Positions 1 to 9,302 of a DNA stretch of 47,938 bases are shown piece by piece. The notes beneath the pieces are model-generated. The model did not search any database. It saw only the letters and a list, made by a program, of their open reading frames with translations, and was not told the origin of the DNA. The DNA lies in assembly GCA_016840515.1 (NCBI GenBank), contig JAEOSF010000024.1, forward strand, positions 1-47,938. The letters are read 5' to 3'. Origin of the DNA: Candidatus Borrarchaeum yapensis. GTDB lineage: Archaea > Asgardarchaeota > Sifarchaeia > Borrarchaeales > Borrarchaeaceae. Each line of letters begins with the position of its first letter. Positions within the stretch are counted from its first letter, which is position 1. Made by a program: the position numbers and the translations under genes.

Positions 1-2
1 GT

Positions 3-2675
3 AATAGTTATCCTTTCGATGCAACAATAACTGATGACCATCCGAACTTCGTCTGGTATAACTGGGACGCCGGGACAAATAGCACAGCCTATTCATCGCC
101 CTGGAGTTTCACCATAGATACGACCCTGTTAATTGATGGCTGGCACGACTTCTGGTTGTACGCTAATGATACCCTCGGCCATGAAAACGTCACTCATTAC
201 AGATTTGAGGTTGATAACACCGCCCTTAATGTATACCTTGTTAGTCCGTCCAATGAGACCGTTATTTCCAGTGATAGTTATGCCTTTGATGCAGAAATAG
301 TAGATGTCAATCCAGGTTATGTCTGGTATAAATGGGATGACGGCACTAATAGCACTGCATATCCAAGTCCATGGGATTTCACCGTTGATACAACTCTTGT
401 AACGGATGGCTGGCATGACTTCTGGTTGTACGCCAATGATATATTGGGAAATGAAAAGGTTATCCATTATAGATTCGAGATTGATAACTCTCCTCCGGTG
501 ACTACAATCAGTTTAAGTGGTATTCTAGGGCTTGATGAATGGTACGTAACGAACGTAACTGTTACTTTCACTGCAACCGACGACATTTCAGGCATTTATA
601 AAATAGCCTATAGTTTCGATGGCGTCACTTGGATTGCTTATATAGATGCATTCAATATTACAGACGAAGGAGTTACCACACTTCATTACAACTCAACCGA
701 TAACGCTGGCAATGTAGAATCCACAACGTTTTCACTAATTAGCATTGATAAAACACCTCCTGAGACCACTATTAGTTTAGGCGGCACTTTAGGAAACAAT
801 AACTGGTATACATCCGATGTGACTATCACTCTATTGGCAAACGATGACTTTGGCTCAGGTGTTGACGAAATAGCCTACAGTTTTGACGGAATCACCTGGA
901 TCTCTTATACAGGACCGTTCATCATCACAGCTAAAGGAAGCACAACCATTTACTATAACTCAACCGATGTCGCTGGCCACGTGGAATCCACAACGTTTTC
1001 ACTAATTAGCATTGATAAAACACCTCCTGAGACCACTATTAGTTTAGGTGGCACTCTCGGACTCAATAATTGGTATATATCTGATGTAAGCGTTACCTTG
1101 ACTGCGACAGATGGCACCTCAGGTGTGGATGAAATAGCATACAGTTTTGACGGAATCACTTGGATTCCTTATACGGGACCGTTCACCATCACAACCGAAG
1201 GAAGCGTAACCATTTACTATAACTCAACCGATGTCGCTGGCCACGTGGAATCCACAACGTTTTCACTAATTAGCATTGATAAAACACCTCCTGAGACCAC
1301 TATTAGTTTAGGTGGCACACAAGGGCTCGATGATTGGTATTTGTCCGATATAACTGTCACTCTATCGGCTACCGATGCATTTGGCTCAGGCGTGGATGAA
1401 ATAGCATACAGTTTTGACGGAATCACCTGGATCTCCTATACAGGCGCGTTCACCATCACAACTGAAGGAAGCACACCTGTCTACTATAATTCAACAGATG
1501 TCGCTGGCCACGTGGAATCCACAAAGAATGTAACAATAATGATCGATAAGACACCTCCTGAGACCACCATCACTACTCCCAGTGATGATACTGTTTACAC
1601 TGGCAGCATTTGGATTAATGGAACCTTCGATAGCATGATAAGCCAGATTATAAGCATCAAAATTAATGATACACGTTTTGACCGTGTGGAGCCTTCAGGT
1701 GTGGCGCCTTACGGCTTTACGGGTATTTATAGCTTCTTGGCATTAATTACAGAAGAAGGTGAATTCGACATTGAGGTCACAGTTCAGGACCAAGCGAGCT
1801 TCAACACAACTGTAACAAAACACTTGATTTTTGTTAATAACACGCCTACAGGCAATAACGTGAAGGTTACTGATCTGGTCACCAGGGTTAACATAACGTT
1901 TGACACCGTCACAAACAGCGGAACAACACTAGTGACCACAAGCGATACAGGACCTGAAGCCCCAACAGGATTCAAAGTCAATGGACAATATTACAACATC
2001 ACCACAACTGCCAACAGGAGTGGTAACATTATTTTAGCCATACCTTATGACGAAACTCAGGTTTCGGGAGATGAAGCAAATCTACGTCTGGCGCATTGGA
2101 ACGCAAGCTTAGGAGCATGGGAAGACATCACAACATGGGTAGATACAGTTAATAATATCATTTACGGAAATGTAACGAGTCTCTCATTATTTGCTATAAT
2201 GGTTCCTCTAGATGTTCCTCCAAGCGATGGTGATGGCGGCGGTGGTGGCGGTGATGGTGGCGATGGTGATGGCAAGTCTGCGGCCCCCAAGAATTTGGTA
2301 ATTACTCTACTCTCCGAGATTGCAAGTTCCGTCACACAGGGAACATATATTAACGTCACGTTAAGCATCACTGACAAATCCGGAAAAGGTATAGAGGGTG
2401 TAGATGTAACAATTAATATTGGAAACATTACAACAGTTGTATGCGAGGATATCGGCGATGGAATATACCAGGCACTTTTAGATACAAATAACCTACCCCT
2501 TGGCACTTATCTTATCGCAATTACAGCGCAAAAGAATGGATACGAAGAAATGAGCGCAGATTACACACTAACTGTACGCCTTAGACCCTCTGTTATTTTA
2601 ATAGGAATGGTGGGTGCTTTCAGCGCAATAGCCCTTCTTGGGCTTATCATTTTCACAAAAAAAAGAAGAAGATAG
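3..2675 (+). CDS. Ig-like/OmpL47-type repeat surface protein, C-anchored (5' end outside window)
   Basis: The frame is open from base 3, so the true start lies upstream; the ATG at 156 is internal. The protein begins with two copies of a ~90-aa module (WYKWDDGTNSTAYPSPW type, the first copy cut by the window edge). Four tandem 88-89-aa modules with TPPETTISLGGT, VDEIAYSFDGITWI and YYNSTDVAGHVE motifs follow, resembling bacterial Ig-like/OmpL47-type beta modules. A beta-rich region, a Gly/Asp-rich linker (2230-2275) and another Ig-like domain come next, then a C-terminal membrane helix (VILIGMVGAFSAIALLGLII) and a KKRRR stop-transfer tail. The layout is that of an extracellular protein held by a C-terminal anchor with basic residues inside. 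Many NxS/T sequons suggest N-glycosylation. Role (adhesion or S-layer associated) is inferred. Confidence 0.85.
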   Translation, partial: NSYPFDATITDDHPNFVWYNWDAGTNSTAYSSPWSFTIDTTLLIDGWHDFWLYANDTLGHENVTHYRFEVDNTALNVYLVSPSNETVISSDSYAFDAEIVDVNPGYVWYKWDDGTNSTAYPSPWDFTVDTTLVTDGWHDFWLYANDILGNEKVIHYRFEIDNSPPVTTISLSGILGLDEWYVTNVTVTFTATDDISGIYKIAYSFDGVTWIAYIDAFNITDEGVTTLHYNSTDNAGNVESTTFSLISIDKTPPETTISLGGTLGNNNWYTSDVTITLLANDDFGSGVDEIAYSFDGITWISYTGPFIITAKGSTTIYYNSTDVAGHVESTTFSLISIDKTPPETTISLGGTLGLNNWYISDVSVTLTATDGTSGVDEIAYSFDGITWIPYTGPFTITTEGSVTIYYNSTDVAGHVESTTFSLISIDKTPPETTISLGGTQGLDDWYLSDITVTLSATDAFGSGVDEIAYSFDGITWISYTGAFTITTEGSTPVYYNSTDVAGHVESTKNVTIMIDKTPPETTITTPSDDTVYTGSIWINGTFDSMISQIISIKINDTRFDRVEPSGVAPYGFTGIYSFLALITEEGEFDIEVTVQDQASFNTTVTKHLIFVNNTPTGNNVKVTDLVTRVNITFDTVTNSGTTLVTTSDTGPEAPTGFKVNGQYYNITTTANRSGNIILAIPYDETQVSGDEANLRLAHWNASLGAWEDITTWVDTVNNIIYGNVTSLSLFAIMVPLDVPPSDGDGGGGGGDGGDGDGKSAAPKNLVITLLSEIASSVTQGTYINVTLSITDKSGKGIEGVDVTINIGNITTVVCEDIGDGIYQALLDTNNLPLGTYLIAITAQKNGYEEMSADYTLTVRLRPSVILIGMVGAFSAIALLGLIIFTKKRRR
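501..1562 (+). repeat. Four tandem 264/267-bp coding repeats
   Basis: Units run 501-764, 765-1031, 1032-1295 and 1296-1562, i.e. 88, 89, 88 and 89 codons, all in frame. The junction DNA (cacctcctgagaccactatt and the preceding ~75 bases) is almost identical at 750, 1020 and 1285, which points to recent duplication or gene conversion. Unit 1 is the most diverged. Copy-number change by recombination is expected, and short-read assembly could collapse units. Confidence 0.9.
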
Positions 2676-2826
2676 TTATTACTGGTCTGATTACACCGGC
2701 GTTGACGATGGAAGCGGCACTGACAAGCACGCCATTGCCGGCGATGGCATTGGAGACTCCGACATCCCCTGGCCAAATAACAACTACGACTTCTATCCCT
2801 TCATCGCAGAGAGCGGCTGGGCCTAG
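2671..2826 (+). pseudogene. C-terminal remnant of a NosD/beta-helix type protein
   Basis: Just after the stop of the repeat protein, another frame reads YYWSDYTGVDDGSGTD ... AGDGIGDSDIPWP ... YDFYPF and stops at 2826. This matches the usual end of NosD-like periplasmic copper-binding/beta-helix proteins (NYWSDYTG-D-GDGIGD-P), a family common in archaeal surface proteomes. It has no start or body. The frame joins the previous gene at an A8 run (2657-2664), so a deletion or recombination scar is most likely; a slippage-made 50-aa extension is the less likely alternative. Confidence 0.6.
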
Positions 2827-3153
2827 GGAAACGGCTGCTTGAGTTCAAATCAAGCATGAAAGAGGAAAAGAAAATCAGTGGAACTCAAATTTTTAAGGTT
2901 AGAGAGATATTATGCAAAAAAAGTACTATTCAGCAAAACTTGGCGTCTCTTTCGAAAAAATGGCGCCATAATGCAGACATAAATAGTTACAACGAGAAAT
3001 AGTTAGAACGTAGCCTCTTCCGATTTTTATCCTATGATTTTTTATACTGAGAATTACAATTTAACTCACTGAAGTGATCTATTTTTAAGTTCAATTGAAA
3101 AGTTTTACCACAAATAATAATAAATGCGAAATCAAAGCTAATTCTTGAGAACC
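2827..3153. other. Intergenic, no gene seen
   Basis: About 330 AT-rich bases between the NosD remnant and the next small gene. A perfect 6-bp stem with a 7-nt loop (gcttga/tcaagc, about 2837-2855) could act as a terminator. A T-loop-like gttcaaat lies in it, but no tRNA cloverleaf can be built around it. No other feature is supported. Confidence 0.5.
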
Positions 3154-3426
3154 ATGAAAACATACATAGTTACCCGATTCAGTAACCTTGAATTAAATTC
3201 AAATACTCCTAATGCAGATTTTAATGACCTGAATGAGGCGATAAAATCTTTTCTGAAAAAACCATCTATTTTAGCGGAACTAGAAAAGCCATTTGAAAAA
3301 ATATTAGGTTACAATTTTTTTAACAAAGATCTAGATAAAAGTTTTTATGAAAAAGTCAAAGAATTAATCGCTAGCAGTAAGATGTTCAAAATTGATGAAT
3401 ACGGAAAAATGATAGTACTTGACTAG
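3154..3426 (+). CDS. Hypothetical protein, 90 aa
   Basis: The ATG at 3154 is preferred over a TTG at 3145. The protein starts MKTYIVTRFSNLELNSN and has an acidic/basic mix with predicted helices (NDLNEAIKSFLKKPSILAELE and FYEKVKELIASSKMFKID). No membrane segment, no Cys motif and no recognised family. Residue composition looks like real coding sequence (few rare residues, amphipathic helices), but there is no clear Shine-Dalgarno site and it stands alone between two intergenic stretches of over 300 bases. I do not recognise the function. Confidence 0.5.
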   Translation: MKTYIVTRFSNLELNSNTPNADFNDLNEAIKSFLKKPSILAELEKPFEKILGYNFFNKDLDKSFYEKVKELIASSKMFKIDEYGKMIVLD

Positions 3427-3782
3427 AGGTTAATTATTATAAGTAGCAGATACTGATTTTTGACATGCCAAAATAAATCTTGATTACATTGAAAATGCTA
3501 CAGCCTATCCCTATTCTATATAATAAGATATTGTGATTGTATCATAAATATACACGCTTTTTCAATATTCATTTGAATAGAATACAGGCAAATATATATT
3601 ATAACCTAGATATTTGCGAATATTACAAATATTGGCAGTAAAACTGCGAACTTTTCCACAATCTTTTTTAGACTGTTTATGGTATAAACATAAAAGGATA
3701 TTTTATTTGCCTATTATATGACTTCATCCAAGTTTGTAGACTATATGTGCTTTGAAACGTTTTATGAAGGAGAAAGTTAATT
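3427..3782. other. Intergenic with candidate promoter
   Basis: About 355 AT-rich bases. An atatatattataa stretch (about 3593-3605) could serve as an archaeal TATA element, and a run of short inverted repeats (tatttgcgaatattacaaata, about 3610-3630) follows. The Shine-Dalgarno site GAAGGAG at 3766-3772 belongs to the gene starting at 3783. I see no coding sequence. Confidence 0.4.
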
Positions 3783-4412
3783 ATGGGGGGTTTTAACCGA
3801 TTTAAAAGAAATGACGAAGAAAAAAATTTAGAAAGGCAAAAGAAAGAAGTTTTAGACAACAATTCTACCGAAGTACCTCCTGAAATGGAACAAAAGCATG
3901 AAATAGAAGATATTGTGGAAGAAAAAGAAATTGAAACAACCATCTCTGACACTAATGCAGACTATCAAGAAGAAAAGGAAGATGGTGAGACTGTACCAAT
4001 TGACACCACTGAGATGGTTGAGCAACAGGAAGAAGAAGGAAAAGAGAAAGAAGTAAAAGAAAACACAGTAGAAGTAAACGGAGCGGAGGAAGTTAAGGAA
4101 AAAGTACATATTTCAATACATGAAGAACAAGACGTTGTTGACGTAAGTATTATTGAAATGGAAGATATTCCAGATACTGAAACCGAGCTTGTTGATCCCA
4201 TTGTTGATTCATCAAAGAAGTACTATTCTGATGTAAAATTAAGCATATTAGAGAAACGACTAGATACGCTTCTTCACACGAAAAAACAACTGCTCAGCAA
4301 TCCAAAACCAGACAACAAGAAACTAGAGGAAATTGTGCTATGTATTCAAACAATTAAGAGTGAAATAGAAGATACAAAATATGAAGCGTTCCGTTTTTCT
4401 TCAGAAATATAA
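3783..4412 (+). CDS. Acidic low-complexity protein with C-terminal helical domain, 209 aa
   Basis: The start is fixed by GAAGGAG ten bases before ATG. Residues 1-140 are a highly charged, Glu-rich and probably disordered segment beginning MGGFNRFKRND. Residues ~145-209 form a compact predicted two-helix unit (DVKLSILEKRLDTLLHTKKQ and KLEEIVLCIQTIKSEIEDTK), likely a coiled coil. No signal peptide, membrane segment or catalytic motif. The design, a long acidic tether plus a small coiled coil, is seen in archaeal cell-division or chromatin-associated accessory proteins, but I recognise no family and assign no function. Confidence 0.7.
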   Translation: MGGFNRFKRNDEEKNLERQKKEVLDNNSTEVPPEMEQKHEIEDIVEEKEIETTISDTNADYQEEKEDGETVPIDTTEMVEQQEEEGKEKEVKENTVEVNGAEEVKEKVHISIHEEQDVVDVSIIEMEDIPDTETELVDPIVDSSKKYYSDVKLSILEKRLDTLLHTKKQLLSNPKPDNKKLEEIVLCIQTIKSEIEDTKYEAFRFSSEI

Positions 4413-4641
4413 TAACTACTGTAGACGTGATTTTATTGCATTTCACTCATTTTTGTATTGAACTGTTAGCAGGAGATTACATATCGCCTTTCAACAGGCC
4501 AGTTAATTCCTTCTTAGGTTTACATAGACGTGTATAAGCAATATTTTTCTTAGAAGTTCGAACACAAATTTCTATAACTCTTTGAGTTAAGGTTGAAAGA
4601 AACCGCTAATCCCATGAAATGATTTTTATTTCGAGGAAAAT

Positions 4642-4893
4642 TCACTGCCGGGAATATCCTTTTTCAAGAACGACTCCTGAAAGAGCAAAAAGATAGACTA
4701 CCCCATTTATGAACACACTTTGTGTAAGGTTATTTGCAGTCCAAATAAATCCAGCACTATAAAGGAATGGATCAAAAACACTTGCGATAATTAAAATAGA
4801 AGAAAAAGTCATCAGAGCGGACTTCCAACCGCTATATTTTGCAAGGTGGTAGGCAAGTAATAAGAAACCCAATCCTTCGACTAGATACAACAT
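4642..4893 (-). CDS. Small membrane protein, 83 aa
   Basis: Three hydrophobic segments (about residues 1-16, 26-46 and 58-77) separated by short loops; starts MLYLVEGLGFLLLAYHLAKY and ends EKGYSRQ. The amphipathic pattern and an AT-rich TATA-like stretch (ttattatatt in the minus sense, just upstream) support a real gene, but there is no strong Shine-Dalgarno site. It is alone on this strand, flanked by 229 and 199 noncoding bases. No family is recognised; a DoxX-like or small transporter subunit cannot be excluded. Confidence 0.5.
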   Translation of the reverse strand: MLYLVEGLGFLLLAYHLAKYSGWKSALMTFSSILIIASVFDPFLYSAGFIWTANNLTQSVFINGVVYLFALSGVVLEKGYSRQ

Positions 4894-5092
4894 ATGCTCT
4901 TAAGACGCCAATATAATAAATAATTTATGGGAAAAACTTTCGCACATCTAGTAAAAGTCTTCGCATTGTTTTTTTTTAAAAACTAGAGATCTTTTCGCTC
5001 CTTTAAACAAGGTTTCTAAGGGATTTCTTAATACAATACTAATGAGATTATATACAAATAATAGTTGATCTTTCATATTATGAAGGGATACC

Positions 5093-6127
5093 ATGAAATG
5101 CCAAATGGTAGAACAAGGATTTCCTATGGGCAGTTGCCTTACAAAAGTTCCCGATGGAACTTTAAAACAAGCATGCGAAGTGACACTGGAAAGACAGGAT
5201 GATATTTGGCATAGATTGATTAAAAGTATTCATCTTTCTCGTCCAGAAGACTATTTGTCAATCTATCAGAGCGGCTGCTCCCACAACTGTTTAAAATGTC
5301 ATTCGTGGTACTTTAGTAAAGTTGTTGATGGTCATTTCTACTCAACTGATGAGATTGCAGAAAGAGCTGCAGAATATGAAGAAATGGTGACTATAGCAGT
5401 TCCCCATGAACACGCATTGATGTATTACGCCACAGACTTATGCAGGCATTGCGGGTCATGTATTATCAAAGGAGAGGAGGGACCTCTATGTCCGAAAAAA
5501 CTATCTCCCTCTCAGATAGTAATGAGTCCGCAAGGATATGGTCCAGCACGCAATATTGTAGCTTTTACAGGTGGAGATTTAACTTGTTATGCGGACTTTT
5601 ACGTTCAAGTTACTGAAAAAATTAAAGCGCAGTGCGAAAATATTTGGGTCTTACTTGAAACAAATGGCTATGGACTAACTCCACACAATCTGGACAAGTT
5701 TAAAGAGGCGGGAGTTGATTCGTATTGGCTCGATATTAAGGCTTATGATGAAAAAGTATACAAGAAACTGTGTGGCACAACAAATGAATGGATACTGCGA
5801 GCACCTCAAGAAATTGTAGATCGCGGATTTGTACTGGAAGTCCTTACACTTTTTATCCCCAAGTGGGTAGAAACCGACCAAATAACAAAAATTGCACAAT
5901 TAATCGCAGATATCGATCCAAGCATCCCATTTTCAATCCTTGCCTTCTTCCCAGAGTATAAATTACAAGAAGTCCCAAGTCCAACACTAATGCAAATGTT
6001 AAAAGCATATTTTTCAGTTAAAGATACAGGACTGAAGAATATTCGGCTTGGAAACATAGGTGTGTTTGCTAAAACACAAAAAGATTGGGATATATTATTA
6101 ACTCTTGCTGGTGAAGAAGCAATTTAA
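5093..6127 (+). CDS. Radical SAM protein, PFL-activase-like with extra Fe-S cluster
   Basis: A CX3CX2C radical-SAM triad (C62, C66, C69 in SGCSHNCLKCHSW) binds the SAM [4Fe-4S] cluster. A second Cys set, CX2CX2CX9C (C117, C120, C123, C133), sits in an insertion as in glycyl-radical-enzyme activases. TGGD at 159-162 replaces the usual GGE SAM-contact motif; LETNG and DIKAYDEKVYKKLCG follow, typical of the PflA-like (COG1180) branch. No glycyl radical enzyme is nearby, so it may be a different radical SAM enzyme of unknown substrate. Start: GAAGGGA just before ATG, with a TATA-like tatatacaaat about 40 bases upstream. It is 27 bases before the kinase at 6155 and probably in one transcript with it. 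Confidence 0.85.
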   Translation: MKCQMVEQGFPMGSCLTKVPDGTLKQACEVTLERQDDIWHRLIKSIHLSRPEDYLSIYQSGCSHNCLKCHSWYFSKVVDGHFYSTDEIAERAAEYEEMVTIAVPHEHALMYYATDLCRHCGSCIIKGEEGPLCPKKLSPSQIVMSPQGYGPARNIVAFTGGDLTCYADFYVQVTEKIKAQCENIWVLLETNGYGLTPHNLDKFKEAGVDSYWLDIKAYDEKVYKKLCGTTNEWILRAPQEIVDRGFVLEVLTLFIPKWVETDQITKIAQLIADIDPSIPFSILAFFPEYKLQEVPSPTLMQMLKAYFSVKDTGLKNIRLGNIGVFAKTQKDWDILLTLAGEEAI

Positions 6128-6154
6128 GGTGTGTAATTTCTCAGGTAAGGTGCG

Positions 6155-7258
6155 ATGATGAGCAATAGAAATGATGAAGATATTGTTGATCGTATCCAGT
6201 ATAAACAAGCCTTAATGACAGTTATTTCAAACTTTGAAGAAGTTCTAAGAGAGAATGTCTATGAAACAACTGGTCAATCACCACATGTAATTGAAGTGCG
6301 TGATGTGGATGAAGTCACTAGATTTGGAGCAACTGGACAGGTACATCTAGTGACTATTGATTTTAGTAGTGAATTTGGCGCACATCAAACAATGTTAGCC
6401 ATAAAATTCTCTTCTAGTGGAGAAAAAGTCTTTTCAGAAGCATCTAACTCGCGCTGGTTATTTAAACAATTAGAATATTTAAATTATGGTGACCTAGGTA
6501 CTCCAAAATTGCTTTTTGCCTTTCCAGAAGAGAAAATTTTGATATATGAAGGAATTCATGGCGATCCATATTATCAAGCTGATATTGAACCAAAAAAGAA
6601 AGCAGTGCTTGCAGGGCGACTATTAGCTGCAATTCACGGGTCAACTACGCGTTTAGTTGATGCCGAAAGTTATGAAAACCTCATGGCCTTAATGTTGTCA
6701 GATTTTCCGATCTCTGCTTTGCGAAGGGAAGCTATTGGTAAGGCGAGTTCGATATATTTTGAGGAAATGAAAGACTCAATAGGCGGAGGAAATATTTTTG
6801 GTGATTACCACCAAGGAAATGTAATACTGAGTAGGGAAAAACAAAATACTCATTTGCAAAAAATCTATGTAATTGATCCTGAATACATGATGTTTGCAGA
6901 TAATTGCCGATGTGAAGATATTGCGAATTTCTTTGTTTTTCAACTCATTGAAGAGTATAAAAACACACGATCTATAGAAGAAACACGATCTGCGCTGCAT
7001 TTTTTTCTTTTAGGATATAATCAAGTTCTCAGAGACTTTAATCTGTCGCTTAATGAATTATATCCACATATGCCATTAGAATTTCATTTAGCATATCACA
7101 TTTTCATAAATATTCGAATGAGGATAAAACGCTCTAGACAGAAATTAAAAGGATCTAAGCAGGTGAATAAACGTTCCGTACAAGACTTCATCGCAGAGGT
7201 TAAAGAATTGATTTCTCTTGCAGAGTTTTTATTAAAAGAACGTCCTCTGACAAGTTGA
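6155..7258 (+). CDS. APH/choline-kinase-like phosphotransferase
   Basis: The catalytic-loop motif GDYHQGN (216-222; D217 the likely base) and IDPEY (D241 for Mg) are the Brenner and DFG-equivalent motifs of the aminoglycoside phosphotransferase/choline kinase/methylthioribose kinase fold. The N-lobe has LAIKF (82-86) with the ATP-binding Lys and LIYEGIHGD as hinge. Length (367 aa) suits the family. The motif set is closest to small-molecule (sugar, choline, MTR) kinases rather than protein kinases. It follows the radical SAM gene at 27 bases, so the two may act on one metabolite; that is inference. ATG ATG at 6155/6158 after AAGGTG; either could be used. Confidence 0.8.
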   Translation: MMSNRNDEDIVDRIQYKQALMTVISNFEEVLRENVYETTGQSPHVIEVRDVDEVTRFGATGQVHLVTIDFSSEFGAHQTMLAIKFSSSGEKVFSEASNSRWLFKQLEYLNYGDLGTPKLLFAFPEEKILIYEGIHGDPYYQADIEPKKKAVLAGRLLAAIHGSTTRLVDAESYENLMALMLSDFPISALRREAIGKASSIYFEEMKDSIGGGNIFGDYHQGNVILSREKQNTHLQKIYVIDPEYMMFADNCRCEDIANFFVFQLIEEYKNTRSIEETRSALHFFLLGYNQVLRDFNLSLNELYPHMPLEFHLAYHIFINIRMRIKRSRQKLKGSKQVNKRSVQDFIAEVKELISLAEFLLKERPLTS

Positions 7259-7465
7259 TCTGTTTTTAGGCAAATATACAAATCTGAAAACTATCTTATA
7301 TCCAGAATTCAGCTACATAAGTATTTCTTAAGTTTTTAAATTGTTTAACTAAGCGATAAATTTTAAACGATTTTAAAAGGAAGAATTGCTAATGTAATGA
7401 CATTAATATGAATTGTTATGTTGTTGAAGAGTTTATATCAACTAATTTAGTTTTATGGGATAATA

Positions 7466-9151
7466 ATGAAAGATAGGGCACTGTATTCAATCTATATAAT
7501 TGTCTTTGTAGTACTACTAGGCATATACTTCATTATTTCCTGTTTAACGTTATTAAATGAGCAAGTAACCACTGTTGTAAGGCTTTACAATACCATTCTT
7601 TTGTTATTGGAGTTTATAATGGCATTAATTTTATTTGGCACAAATTTAGGGACAAGAGCGTCATTTAACGAAAAACCATTACGAAGAGAGACACCGCTCC
7701 TAAAAAAACACCCAGTTGTTTCCGTAATCGTCTCAATATTCAATGAACCGATCCGGGTTGTAAAAAATACGTTAGTTGCGCTGAGTCAACTGACTTACCC
7801 AAAAGAGAATCTCGAAATATTCATCGCTGATGATTCAACAAGAGATTACTTCGTGAATTGGTGTCAAAAAAACTGTGAAAAACTCGGAATTAACTATGTT
7901 CACCGTACAGATCGAACTAATCATCGAGTGGGGGCGCTAAATAACGTCATTTACAATCACTCAAGGGGCGAGTATATTGTAATGCTTGATGCAGATAACC
8001 TACCAAAAGAAGATGCAATTCAAAAACTACTGTATGAATTTGACAACACAGATAACGAGAAATTAGCTTTTGTACAGGGAATTTTTGACATAACAAACAA
8101 CAATACGATCGCCGCACGACTAAGTTATCTGGTTGAATATGCCTATTTCACGACAGTAATCGCAAGACTGAACGAAAAGGGATTATGCGTCCTATCAGGA
8201 CATTCATGCTGCATTAAGAAGTCTGCTTTACTTGAGATTGGAGGTATACAGGGTAAAACCTTTCAAGATGATTATGAAACCTCTACCGTTTTCTTTGCAA
8301 ATGGTTTCGAAGGAAAGCGTGCCAATTTTCATTGCTCATCAGTTGTGGCACCCACAACGATTAGAGCTTTTCTGAATATGTATTTTAAATGGCTTCTTGG
8401 TGGCCTGTCAGTTTTGCGTACAAATTTTTTGACTATTTTAAAATCAAAGAAAATGCAATTTCGTCAGAAGATAAACCTATTTATTGGTTTTTCTTCGATG
8501 TTCATGAACTTATTCGTTGTTTTATGGGCAATAGGATTACTTTTATTAGTTTTATTTAATATCCCATTAGTTCGTGGTAATCTCTCTTTTTTGATCTTTT
8601 CTTTCTCCTCTTTTACACTATTTATGGCAGTTTTTATTGTAAATGGTCTTTTAAATTCATTTGGAGTTTATGTAATGTATCTAAGACGAGGAATAATGCT
8701 ACCTAGACTCTTTACACGCTTTTTTCCAGCACATCCTACCACAATGATCCATGGTAATACAAGTACCTTAGACTGCATTCTGATAGATACAATAGCTCCT
8801 TTCCTTCTTATCTTAATACCATTTTTTGTATTCTTACAGTATATTCGCGTGTTGTTTGGTGGAAAACCACCATTTTTCCTTTCAGAAAAACGAGAAAATG
8901 TGAAACTCAATCGAAGTTTTAGTTCTGAAATCTCGCGTGTTTTACTTATTCTTCTTGGCTTCATTTTCCTTTATGCAGCATACATCATATACTTTACAAA
9001 CCAGATTTTGGCATTTAGTCTCGTTAGTTTTTCTCTTGCCTTACTATTAACGCTCCCGTTAATCGTGTTCGAGTTTTTTGAAAACAAGAATAAAATTTCA
9101 AGCGATGAATACGACCGTCTGGAAGAACAAGAATTCGATTTGGAAGATTAG
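7466..9151 (+). CDS. Membrane glycosyltransferase, family 2 (cellulose/hyaluronan synthase-like)
   Basis: Two N-terminal membrane helices (about 6-28 and 42-60), then a cytosolic GT2 domain: PVVSVIVSIFNEP, ADD at 121-123, the metal-binding DAD at 175-177, FQDDYETS with the catalytic Asp at 268-269, and FKWLLGG at 308 in place of the QxxRW motif. Four or more C-terminal membrane helices follow (about 330-360, 370-400, 435-465, 490-540). This is the architecture of processive synthases such as hyaluronan, chitin or cellulose synthase, though sugar and product cannot be read. An acidic tail ends the protein. No close partner gene; the RGP/UAM homologue at 9913 may feed the same surface glycan. 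Confidence 0.85.
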   Translation: MKDRALYSIYIIVFVVLLGIYFIISCLTLLNEQVTTVVRLYNTILLLLEFIMALILFGTNLGTRASFNEKPLRRETPLLKKHPVVSVIVSIFNEPIRVVKNTLVALSQLTYPKENLEIFIADDSTRDYFVNWCQKNCEKLGINYVHRTDRTNHRVGALNNVIYNHSRGEYIVMLDADNLPKEDAIQKLLYEFDNTDNEKLAFVQGIFDITNNNTIAARLSYLVEYAYFTTVIARLNEKGLCVLSGHSCCIKKSALLEIGGIQGKTFQDDYETSTVFFANGFEGKRANFHCSSVVAPTTIRAFLNMYFKWLLGGLSVLRTNFLTILKSKKMQFRQKINLFIGFSSMFMNLFVVLWAIGLLLLVLFNIPLVRGNLSFLIFSFSSFTLFMAVFIVNGLLNSFGVYVMYLRRGIMLPRLFTRFFPAHPTTMIHGNTSTLDCILIDTIAPFLLILIPFFVFLQYIRVLFGGKPPFFLSEKRENVKLNRSFSSEISRVLLILLGFIFLYAAYIIYFTNQILAFSLVSFSLALLLTLPLIVFEFFENKNKISSDEYDRLEEQEFDLED

Positions 9152-9256
9152 CTCCTTTTGTTCAAATATAATGAAAAAAGTATAGTGCAATAAAAAAATG
9201 AAAAATATAAGAGCATGAATAACACGTAGATATATCTAGCTTCATTATCGAAAACA

Positions 9257-9272
9257 ATGTTCTTGAGAACAT
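9257..9272. promoter_or_regulatory. 16-bp palindrome, candidate operator
   Basis: ATGTTCTTGAGAACAT: 7-bp perfect arms around TG, in the 245-base gap upstream of the small ORF at 9303 and the gene at 9397. A dimeric regulator site is plausible; no TATA element is clearly placed relative to it. Confidence 0.35.
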
Positions 9273-9302
9273 GATTATCGCCTTAGGAACAGAGGAGACG
9301 GA

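Noticed and set aside
501..1562. CRISPR-like or satellite repeat array
   Set aside because: Period is 264/267 bp, in frame and fully coding; the repeats are protein modules.
2834..2856. tRNA T-arm-like stretch (gttcaaat between pairing gcttga/tcaagc)
   Set aside because: No acceptor, D or anticodon arms can be formed around it, and the stem does not pair in the tRNA register; it is a simple hairpin.
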